From Dysgonamonadaceae bacterium (lineage in GTDB: Bacteria; Bacteroidota; Bacteroidia; Bacteroidales; Azobacteroidaceae), in the NCBI GenBank assembly GCA_031287395.1, contig JAITTA010000306.1, forward strand, positions 1 to 17,964: a DNA stretch of 17,964 nucleotides, written 5' to 3'. Every line of letters begins with the position of its first letter. Positions within the stretch are counted from its first letter, which is position 1. The notes beneath the pieces are model-generated. The model saw nothing but the letters and a program-made list of their open reading frames with translations, was not told the DNA's origin and ran no database searches. Position numbers and translations under genes: made by a program. Shown here one piece after another: positions 1 to 6,921 of this stretch.

Positions 1-589
1 CTGCTTTTACATAAATATGATTGATAGGCAGCAAATTTTCGTCTTTTAGGAGGGTCATCCGCAATGTATTTGCTATATCTTCATAAACCTCCTTATCTTC
101 ATTGTTTTTCGAAAAATCTCTGAGCGCATTGTAAACCGATAATTTAGTATATAAATACGTCGTTTTTAATTCATGCGGCAAATTCAAAGTATCGACTTTA
201 CCCAATAATTCCGACGATTCTTTAAGTAATCCCATGGTCCGGAATATCCGCGACCGGAATAATTCCGAATCGATGTAAGCATTCCTATCGCCGGCCTCTC
301 CGGCATACAGTTCCATCTGGGTGGAATAGAAAAGAGCCGAATCGGTACGATATACATTATATTCCATACATAAATTTTTTGCAATGAGTACTTTTTCACT
401 TGCAGACAAGAGTGGACTGCTTAATTTGAGCTTTAAGCTATCGATTCGTTTTTCTTTCGTTTCCGAGTACAAGAGCTTATTTTCAATGGTTATGTCCAAT
501 GCTTTAAATAACGAGTCTAACCGGTTGTTTGACATGCAATCAATACTCCTGGTGAAAAGCAGAACAATGAAAAGAAGTATCACTTTCAT
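1..589 (-). CDS. Probable DUF6377-type sensor/regulator (N-terminal part, runs off the window)
   Basis: Leftward open frame beginning at the ATG complementary to 587-589 and still open at the window edge (196 complete codons). It starts MKVILLFIVLLFTRSIDC, a hydrophobic export signal, followed by a helical, charged region with LDSLFKALDITIENK, KEKRIDSLKLKL and YRTDSALFYS. This pattern (an LDSLL..LD.TI..R stretch, then a KE.RIDSLK segment, then TPR-like helices) is what I recall for the N-terminus of Bacteroidetes DUF6377 proteins, roughly 500-residue membrane proteins with periplasmic TPR-like repeats and a C-terminal cytoplasmic regulatory part. That C-terminal part lies outside the window. 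The gene diverges from the sulfatase/SusC/SusD unit with 255 bp between the starts and has its own promoter, so a role as regulator of that locus is a reasonable inference. Family assignment is from memory of the sequence pattern, not a search. Confidence 0.6.
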   Translation of the reverse strand, partial: MKVILLFIVLLFTRSIDCMSNNRLDSLFKALDITIENKLLYSETKEKRIDSLKLKLSSPLLSASEKVLIAKNLCMEYNVYRTDSALFYSTQMELYAGEAGDRNAYIDSELFRSRIFRTMGLLKESSELLGKVDTLNLPHELKTTYLYTKLSVYNALRDFSKNNEDKEVYEDIANTLRMTLLKDENLLPINHIYVKA

Positions 590-619
590 AATCGGTATTT
601 TTATATAAAGTGTTTTTAA

Positions 620-651
620 CAAAAGTAATCATATATTTTGTGTTCATCAAA
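620..651 (-). promoter_or_regulatory. Bacteroides-type promoter for the leftward regulator gene
   Basis: On the minus strand TTTG (648-651), 20 nt, then TACTTTTG (620-627), matching the Bacteroidetes primary sigma consensus TTTG-N19/20-TAnnTTTG. It lies about 30 bp upstream of the ATG at 589. Both boxes are complete, making this one of the two best promoters in the window. Confidence 0.65.
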
Positions 652-807
652 AAACCAACATGAATAATCACTATTTTCCTCTCCTGACTACTACTTTTTT
701 ATTACAAAGAGGAAACATAAATGCCTAATAACAAATACAATACACTATAAATATATCATATCTTACTACATCGATTTTACATTTACCAATACTATTGGAA
801 TAATCCA

Positions 808-815
808 TACTTTTG
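808..815 (+). promoter_or_regulatory. Putative -7 box for the sulfatase unit
   Basis: TACTTTTG matches the Bacteroidetes -7 element TAnnTTTG and sits 29 bp upstream of the sulfatase ATG. The -33 region is only a partial match (TTTA around 782-785). The remainder of the divergent spacer 590-844 is AT-rich, and apart from these two promoters I see no further gene or strong repeat in it. Confidence 0.5.
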
Positions 816-844
816 AAAAAAAACAACTATAAAAATTCGTCACC

Positions 845-2377
845 ATGATTAAACAAACGACATCTAAAATTCTCTTGACGGCAAATTGTCTCGCGTTGTT
901 TTCTGTTTTGGAATCCACCGCTCAGAATACAAAACCGAACATCCTGCTCATCCTTGCAGATGATTTGGGATACGGGGATGTATCCGCTTTAAATGAAAAC
1001 TCGAAAATAAAAACGCCGGCAATAGACCAACTGAGCAAAAACGGTATCCGGTTCACCGATGCTCATTCCAACTCATCGGTCAGTACTCCTTCGCGTTATG
1101 GTATTCTGACAGGCCGGTATGCCTTTCGTACTCTTCTAAAACAGAGTGTTTTAAACGGTTTTTCCGAACCGCTTATCGCTCCGGAACGTTCGACATTGGC
1201 TTCAATGCTTTCGAAAGAAGGATATATCACGGCTTGCATCGGTAAATGGCACTTGGGCTGGGAGTGGGCTAAAAAAGAAAATTGTGACGAAATCGATTAT
1301 TCCCGTCCGATTTCAAATGGCCCTGTGACGAGAGGATTTGATTATTTTTTTGGTATCGCTTCGTCGCTCGATATGCCGCCTTATGTTTATGTTGAACGGG
1401 ATACGCCGACAGCAATCCCTAACCGGATATCGAAAGAAAGCAAAGGATTGACGCTTTTCCGCTCCGGTCCGCAAGCTCCCGATTTTGAACCGGAAGATTG
1501 TTTGCCGAATTTTACCCAGAGGGCTGTTGAATACATCACGAACAGAAAAGGGGATAACAAATCGTTTTTCCTTTATTTACCATTGACGGCTCCCCATACT
1601 CCCATATTGCCTTCGAAAGAATTCGAGGGAAAATCTGGACTTTCATCCTATGCCGATTTTGTAATGATGGTCGACGATGCTGTCGGGAAAATTATTTCCG
1701 CGTTAAAGGCTAGCGGGCAATACCAAAATACCATCATTGTATTTACAAGTGATAACGGATGTTATCGTGGAGCAGGAATGGATGATATGGAAAAACAGGG
1801 ACATCATTCAAGTTACATATATAGAGGAGCCAAATCGGATATTTTTGATGGCGGACACCGCATCCCATTGATTATCTCATGGGGAGATAAATACAACAAC
1901 AGAATAGAAAAAGGCCTGATTTCATTGACTGATTTTTACGCCACATTTGCTCAAATGACCGGATATAAACCTGTTGATAATGAAGGAGAAGACAGTCACA
2001 GTTTCTGGCCGGTACTAAGCTGTGAGGGAAAACCGTCGCGAACAGATGTTGTGCATCATTCCATCGACGGCAGTTTTTCTCTCAGAGAAGGTGATTGGAA
2101 ACTGATATTCTGCCCGGGATCAGGGGGGTGGAGTTATCCGTCGTTACCCAAAGATAAAGACTTTATAGCCACATTGCCCGGCATGCAATTGTACGACATC
2201 AAAAAAGATCCGGGAGAAACGAATAATCTTATAAATAAATATCCTGCAACGGTAGAAAAACTCAAAAGAAAAATGCAGGATTATATCCTCAACGGACGGT
2301 CGACTCCCGGCAGGAAACAGAATAATGAGATTTCCGGCAAATGGAAACAAATTGAAAACGTGATTCAAAATTATTAA
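845..2377 (+). CDS. Secreted serine-type S1 family sulfatase
   Basis: A 510-residue arylsulfatase-like enzyme expected to remove sulfate esters from glycans in the periplasm or outside the cell. Residues 1-26 form an export signal ending STAQ. The S1 fold is clear: NILLILADDLGYGD (metal-binding D39, D40); the maturation motif SxPSR..LTG with S80 as the residue converted to formylglycine; GKWHLG with K134 and H136; TAPHTP with H251; SDNG with D303 and N304; and RGAK...GGHR near 329-340. Because the maturation residue is serine rather than cysteine, activation would need an anaerobic sulfatase-maturing radical-SAM enzyme, which is not encoded here. Length is normal and no catalytic residue is missing. 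Stop to the next start (SusC) is 16 bp, so it leads a sulfatase-susC-susD transcript. Substrate and S1 subfamily cannot be read from the sequence. Confidence 0.93.
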   Translation: MIKQTTSKILLTANCLALFSVLESTAQNTKPNILLILADDLGYGDVSALNENSKIKTPAIDQLSKNGIRFTDAHSNSSVSTPSRYGILTGRYAFRTLLKQSVLNGFSEPLIAPERSTLASMLSKEGYITACIGKWHLGWEWAKKENCDEIDYSRPISNGPVTRGFDYFFGIASSLDMPPYVYVERDTPTAIPNRISKESKGLTLFRSGPQAPDFEPEDCLPNFTQRAVEYITNRKGDNKSFFLYLPLTAPHTPILPSKEFEGKSGLSSYADFVMMVDDAVGKIISALKASGQYQNTIIVFTSDNGCYRGAGMDDMEKQGHHSSYIYRGAKSDIFDGGHRIPLIISWGDKYNNRIEKGLISLTDFYATFAQMTGYKPVDNEGEDSHSFWPVLSCEGKPSRTDVVHHSIDGSFSLREGDWKLIFCPGSGGWSYPSLPKDKDFIATLPGMQLYDIKKDPGETNNLINKYPATVEKLKRKMQDYILNGRSTPGRKQNNEISGKWKQIENVIQNY

Positions 2378-2393
2378 TCTAAATCCAATATGT

Positions 2394-3596
2394 ATGAAAC
2401 GAAAAATCAAAATTACATTTGTTCTTTTTATGCTTTTTTCAGCTTTTGTTCTGCAACAGTTGAGTGCACAATCAATCCGGGTTAACGGGATTGTTTATGA
2501 AAAAGAGGAGAGTCCCTCTATAGGCGCTACGGTTAACGTAAAAGGAACCGACAATATCACGGTGACGGATATGGATGGGAAATTCTCTATTATTACCGAG
2601 GCTAATAGTACACTTGTTGTATCTTATATCGGGTTCAAGAAACAGGAGATCCCGGTAAATAACCAACAACATACCAACAGTCCTGCCATCAAGTATCCTA
2701 CGCCGGGATCGGGCGATGCCGTCAATGAAATGAAAGAAGGTTTTAATCGCACGCAAAATATAACAACCAACCTATTGCTGTCATACGAAAAATCAATAGA
2801 GCAACATCGTTTTTCAGTAATGGGAGGGTATTCGTATGAAGGTGAAACTTACCGCTGGTTCAATACTGGCCGAACATTCGACGATATGAAATACGATGCC
2901 CTGGGAGATGAAGTGAAAAGCGATGCGGTAGCAAATTCCGGCGGAGGAAGGGATTTCGTCATGAATTCCTTCTTCGGACGATTCAATTACAATTACGCCG
3001 ATCGCTATCTGTTTGAGTTCAATATCAGGGACGATATTTCTTCCAAGTTTGCTAAAGAAAACCGGAATGCTGTTTTTCCTTCACTTTCGGCTGCATGGCG
3101 TATTTCGGAAGAAACTTTTTTTGAAGGATGGAAAAACGACCTGCCGAATGTTAAGTTCCGGGGTTCGTGGGGACTCGTAGGAAATAACAGGATTGATTTA
3201 TATCAATACCTGGAACGGGTAAAAGCAAACCAGTCGTATATGTTCGGCGATAAATTGGTTAACACCGCCGTATTTGAATCTTCTAATCCGGATATCCGCT
3301 GGGAGACTACCGAAATGGCTAATATCGCTTTGGATTTAGGCTTACTGAATAACAGTCTGAACCTGACCCTGGAATACTTTAATAATACAACACGCGATAT
3401 TTTGGTAACATTGCCTGTCTCAAAAGTATACGGATTAAAAGCGCCGATACAGAATGGAGGTATTGTGAACACCCGGGGATGGGAGACCTCATTGGAATAC
3501 CGTCTGAAAACCGGCCGGGTCAATCACCGCTTTGCTCTTAACCTGTCGGACAGCCGGAACGAGGTGGTGGATAATCGTTTGATACGGAACCGTTAA
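2394..3596 (+). pseudogene. SusC-type TonB-dependent outer-membrane transporter, internally deleted and C-terminally truncated
   Basis: Open frame of 400 codons where intact SusC proteins have about 1000 residues. Residues 1-26 are a signal peptide (ending LSAQ), and about 27-92 form a carboxypeptidase-regulatory-like domain (GIVYEKEE, TDMDGKFSI, LVVSYIGFKK). At about residue 93 the sequence jumps to beta-barrel material: EMKEGFNRTQNITTNLLLSYE, FFGRFNYNYADRYLFEFNIR, FPSLSAAWRISEE, NVKFRGSWGLVGN, NPDIRWETTEMANIALDLG, LTLEYFNNTTRDIL and RGWETSLEYRL. The DEVVVVGYG-type segment, the whole plug and the first part of the barrel are missing. The C-terminus stops after NLSDSRNEVVD, before the last strands; the final residues (RLIRNR) read DNA that belongs to susD in another frame. 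Without plug and terminal strands it cannot be a working transporter. Frame and codon use are otherwise undamaged, so the loss is recent or artefactual. Confidence 0.85.
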
Positions 3597-5125
3597 CTTA
3601 CGACACGGAAGCTAATTACTGGGATCGTTCGGTATCGGCGATAGAAACCGTCAATTCGTGTTATCAATGGATCGGTAATCCCGACGAAATTATCTATATG
3701 GAAGGCGCTACGGATAATGCCTATGTGCGTGCCAGCAGCGGAAAGACTCAAGCCATTGCAAATGGTTCACACAGCACGGCGGATGCCTATATCGAATCAA
3801 TCTGGGGATACCGTTATGAAGGTATTAAAATGTGTAATCAGTTGACCGACAATATTAACAGGGTTCCCGGATTGACCGATTCGTTAAAAAACCTGTACCT
3901 TTCCCAAGTACGTGTCATCAGGGCCTTGCACTACCATGAACTGGTGACGAAATTCCAGGATGTACCCTACATCACCACTGCCATTTCATTTGCAGAAGCG
4001 AATAAAGTATCGCCGACCAAACGCGATGTAATCGTCAATAATATTCTTACAGAACTCGACGATATCCTGAATAACAAGTACTTACCCTTTTCTTATCCGG
4101 CTACTGCCGATTACGGACGAATCACTCATTATGCTGCAGAAGCATTAAAAGCCCGTATCTTACTCAACGAAGGGCGTTATGCGGAAGTCAAAACCACGAC
4201 GGAAGATATCATCAGAAATGGTAACTACGAATTACACCCTCAATACGACCAATTGTTTGTCGTCAATTACGAAAAAAATAAAGAAATCATGCTGAGTGTG
4301 CAATACGCATTAAACATGCGGGAAAATTCGGGAAATTACCAGTTTCTACCACCATCGTTAGCCGGAATTGCAAACATTGTGCCCATCAAAACATTGGTAG
4401 ACAGTTATATTATGCTAAACGGTCAGAATATATCCGAGGCTCAATCCGGATATTCGGAATCGGATCCATGGAAAAACAGGGACCCGCGTCTTATGGCAAC
4501 AATCTGTTACGATGGAGGCGTCTATATCAAAGCCGACGGTAGCCAACACAAAGTGACGACTGCTCCGGACAGTAAAAGCAACGATCGGCTGCAACCGGGA
4601 ACATCGGTGATCACAACTACATCGGGATATTATTTCAAAAAATTCTACGACAATCAATTCATTACGGCTCAACGCTCAGGTTTGAATTATCCGGTAATCC
4701 GATATGCCGATGTATTGCTGATGTATGCTGAATCCTGTGCTGAAACCGGGACATTGACTTCCGCCGATTGGGATATGACAATCAAAAAAATTCGTCAACG
4801 GGCCGGATTTACTATTCCGGAAGCACTGAATATGCCTTCGGGAAAAACGAAAGAGGAACTGATCAATACGATACGGAATGAACGTCGTTGCGAACTTGCA
4901 TTTGAAGGACTTCGCTTGAAAGACATCATGCGTTGGAAAATTTCCGAAAACGTCCTCAACGGAGATGCTCTCGGGATGTATATAGGAACCGGTTTTTCAA
5001 ATACGGTAAATGGATATTATAAGATAGAAACCCGCCAGTTTGATAAATCAAAACATTATTTATGGCCTATACCGCAATCGGAAAGGGATATTAATAAGAA
5101 TCTCAGGCAAAACCCTAATTGGTAA
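3575..5125 (+). pseudogene. SusD/RagB-like glycan-binding lipoprotein lacking its signal peptide
   Basis: Clear SusD-family protein. From the first Met (3698) the frame gives 475 residues, but homologous coding continues upstream in the same frame to about 3575, reading SFDTEPLTYDTEANYWDR and then SAIETVNSCYQWIGN, which resembles the start of mature SusD proteins just after the lipid-attached Cys. An in-frame TAA at 3572-3574 closes the frame, so only the signal peptide and lipobox are gone. Typical SusD parts are intact: TPR-like helices (AEALKARILLNEGRYAEV), NRDPRLMATICYDGG, NYPVIRYADVLLMYAE, IRNERRCELAFEGLRLKDIMRW and the terminal HYLWPIPQSERDIN...NPNW. Without a lipoprotein signal the product could not reach the outer membrane to act as lid of the SusC pore. 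It partners the broken SusC immediately upstream. Read as a casualty of the same rearrangement. Confidence 0.85.
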
Positions 5126-5159
5126 TCACTAAATAGAGATAAAATCAATACAAAAAGCT

Positions 5160-5212
5160 AAAAAAAGTTAAAGAAATCTTTTCAGATCAGAATAATTTCT
5201 TTAACTTTTTTT
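5160..5212. terminator. Bidirectional hairpin terminator between converging units
   Basis: An 18-bp perfect inverted repeat: 5160-5177 (A-rich arm) pairs with 5195-5212 (arm ending in seven T), with a 17-nt loop. Because one arm begins with seven A and the other ends with seven T, it can end transcription from susD (rightward) and from the small membrane protein gene (leftward). It lies 35 bp past the SusD stop and 49 bp from the opposite stop. Confidence 0.8.
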
Positions 5213-5260
5213 AACTTTAAAGATCGCACCGAATAATAAAATAACTTTTCCTATCAATTA

Positions 5261-5503
5261 TTATCTTTTCTTCTTTGTAAACGTATTTTTTATCAAATAG
5301 TATGCCAATCTGATAATACTCCAGGCAATATACAAAGCTACTGAAAAAATGAGAACATAACCAAGAGAAGTAAATATTTCCGACCAGGAGGTATTGAATT
5401 TAGCAATAGCATATATATTGACAATACAAGCTATTATAAAGCAGGCAACCAAGGTAATGACCTCGATTTTCTTTCTTTTTACCGTAATTATTGTATCTTT
5501 CAT
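5261..5503 (-). CDS. Small integral membrane protein of unknown function
   Basis: An 80-residue protein beginning MKDTIITVKRKKIEVI. The frame extends 8 codons further upstream, but ATG at 5503 gives the natural MKDTI start and leaves 20 bp after the stop of the preceding oxidoreductase gene. It has two to three hydrophobic helices (VITLVACFIIACIVNIYAI, about residues 15-34; ILTSLGYVLIFSVALYIAW-like region, about 43-62; IIRLAYYLI, about 63-72) and a basic tail NTFTKKKR, which favours the C-terminus in the cytoplasm. Similar short proteins occur in other Bacteroidales as far as I recall, without known function. Probably co-transcribed with the Gfo/Idh/MocA gene and closed by the hairpin at 5160-5212. 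No enzymatic motif is visible. Confidence 0.7.
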   Translation of the reverse strand: MKDTIITVKRKKIEVITLVACFIIACIVNIYAIAKFNTSWSEIFTSLGYVLIFSVALYIAWSIIRLAYYLIKNTFTKKKR

Positions 5504-5523
5504 ATGTATATCATTTTTAAAAA

Positions 5524-6801
5524 TCATATGGAGACGGTTTGTGTTGCTCTTTTATGATTCAGATAATCCAGTTTATATTCATCTGGAAAGTCAGGTATCA
5601 CACCTTCTTCAATGGCCTGGTGTCCCAATAGACAAAGAACACTGGCATAGTATCCTTCTTCGGCGATTTGTTCCGGTTGTTTTCCCGTAATAACAGCTTC
5701 GGCATACGCTTCCAACAAGACAGAAGTGCCATCGGTTTTAGGCCTCTTTCCTGTAATATAATCTCCCGTATTTTCATTTGCTGTTTCGGGTGCCCAACTG
5801 GTTCCGGCAAAAGGAATTGCATCGAACAATTTATGTTCCACATCGTTGATAAGTTGCAGGAATCCAGGTGCCGGAGGTACGGTTTCATAGAAATATTTAC
5901 CTTTTTCCAACTCAATAGTCCCTTTGTTTCCCAGGATTTGCTCTTCCAGTCCATAAAACTTGTTGGATATGATGGATTCAAATGTCATTTTCACTCCATT
6001 ATCGAAAATATAAATTGCACTGACATTGTCATAGACTTCTCTTCCGTCTTTCCAATAAGTGATGGCTCCATGTCCCATTATTTTATTCGGAATGGTTTTC
6101 AATGCCCAGGTCCCGATTTGTAGCTGGTGGCAGGCTAATTCGGTCATGAGTCCCCTGGAGTACTCTTTATAAAGTCGCCAGTTAATTTTGCGTTCCAATT
6201 CCGGGTTTGGTACCGGCCTTCTCCAATCTCCGTTCCGGAACCAATAAGTACGGATCCCTTCGATTTCTCCGAACGTTCCGGAATGTACCATCTGCATGGC
6301 TTCGATATAACGATCACAGAATAATCGTTGTTGTCCCACAAAGAATACTTTTCCTGTCCTTTTGTGGGTATCGTACATGTGTAAACAGTCGGCAGGCGTC
6401 ATAGCCATTGCTTTTTCACAAAAAACATGCTTACCGGCTTCAAATGCAGCTATTGCGATTTCATGGTGTATGTTCAACGGGACAGCAATCACGACTCCAT
6501 CCACATCCTTATCTTCCAGGAGTTTCCTGTAGTCTTGATATACTTTAGCATCCGGAGCCATTTTCAACGCTTCGTTGATAGAGGGTTGATAATTGTCGCA
6601 AATTGCTACAATTTCAACCTTCGGATTTTTCATTAAAAAGCTCATCAGAAACTGGCCTCTCGATCCGGGACCAATCACTCCGATCCGGGCTTTTTCACCC
6701 ATTGTGTTTTTGGAATCGGAAAATGCGGAAAACCACGGTACAGTCGCCAATAACAATCCTGCAGAACCTGAAATTTTTAAAAATTCACGTCTTGTTTTCA
6801 C
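5524..6801 (-). CDS. Tat-exported Gfo/Idh/MocA family oxidoreductase
   Basis: A 425-residue NAD(P)-dependent sugar oxidoreductase. Residues 1-28 carry a twin-arginine signal (TRREFLKISGSAGLLL), implying export as a folded, cofactor-loaded protein. The Rossmann motif GVIGPGSRG is at 41-49, followed by the VEIVAICD strand (acidic ribose-binding residue). The family EK pair (VFCEKAM) is at 129-130, and H225 in ELACHQLQIG is the likely catalytic histidine. The C-terminal domain follows (YDNVSAIYIFDNGVKMTFES, GNKGTIELEKG). Start is GTG: no ATG exists between the upstream stop and the RR motif, and the GTG puts the RR pair at positions 4-5. I do not see a reason to call it GH109, since the characteristic N-terminus of that family differs. 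Located downstream of a GH92 gene and a terminator, upstream of a small membrane protein. Substrate is unknown, presumably a sugar released from glycans. Confidence 0.88.
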   Translation of the reverse strand: MKTRREFLKISGSAGLLLATVPWFSAFSDSKNTMGEKARIGVIGPGSRGQFLMSFLMKNPKVEIVAICDNYQPSINEALKMAPDAKVYQDYRKLLEDKDVDGVVIAVPLNIHHEIAIAAFEAGKHVFCEKAMAMTPADCLHMYDTHKRTGKVFFVGQQRLFCDRYIEAMQMVHSGTFGEIEGIRTYWFRNGDWRRPVPNPELERKINWRLYKEYSRGLMTELACHQLQIGTWALKTIPNKIMGHGAITYWKDGREVYDNVSAIYIFDNGVKMTFESIISNKFYGLEEQILGNKGTIELEKGKYFYETVPPAPGFLQLINDVEHKLFDAIPFAGTSWAPETANENTGDYITGKRPKTDGTSVLLEAYAEAVITGKQPEQIAEEGYYASVLCLLGHQAIEEGVIPDFPDEYKLDYLNHKRATQTVSI

Positions 6802-6858
6802 GGTAATAATTCTATTGAGAGTTAGTATTTAAAAAAAATATCTGTTTTTTCATTAACT

Positions 6859-6870
6859 GTGTACGTACAC
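6859..6870. promoter_or_regulatory. Perfect 12-bp palindrome upstream of the oxidoreductase gene (candidate operator)
   Basis: GTGTACGTACAC reads the same on both strands and lies 58-69 bp upstream of the GTG start, between that start and the terminator of the GH92 gene. The TGTACGTACA core resembles the published operator type of GntR/LacI-like arabinose repressors (AraR of Bacillus). Which regulator would use it here is unknown. Confidence 0.35.
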
Positions 6871-6881
6871 GGAATCTGTAA

Positions 6882-6916
6882 AAATGAAAACGGAGTATTT
6901 ATTTCCGTTTTCATTT
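6882..6916 (-). terminator. Hairpin terminator after the GH92 gene
   Basis: A 13-bp perfect inverted repeat, 6882-6894 with 6904-6916, and a 9-nt loop. Read leftward the 3' arm runs into ATTTTTAC, a short U-tract. It begins 5 bp beyond the GH92 stop and so probably separates that transcript from the oxidoreductase gene. The sequence is also symmetrical enough to act in the other direction. Confidence 0.7.
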
Positions 6917-6921
6917 ATAAA

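Noticed and set aside
384..608. Rightward frame of 74 codons near the left edge
   Set aside because: Opposite strand of the signal-peptide-bearing leftward gene ending at 589, which has the more convincing protein sequence and a complete promoter.
5668..6123. Rightward 151-codon frame inside the oxidoreductase gene
   Set aside because: Antisense shadow of a well-supported Gfo/Idh/MocA gene; no recognisable domain.
5524..6801. Gfo/Idh/MocA protein as a GH109 alpha-N-acetylgalactosaminidase
   Set aside because: Size and Tat signal would fit, but the residues around the nucleotide-binding loop and the catalytic region do not match the GH109 sequences I remember, so only the broad family is called.
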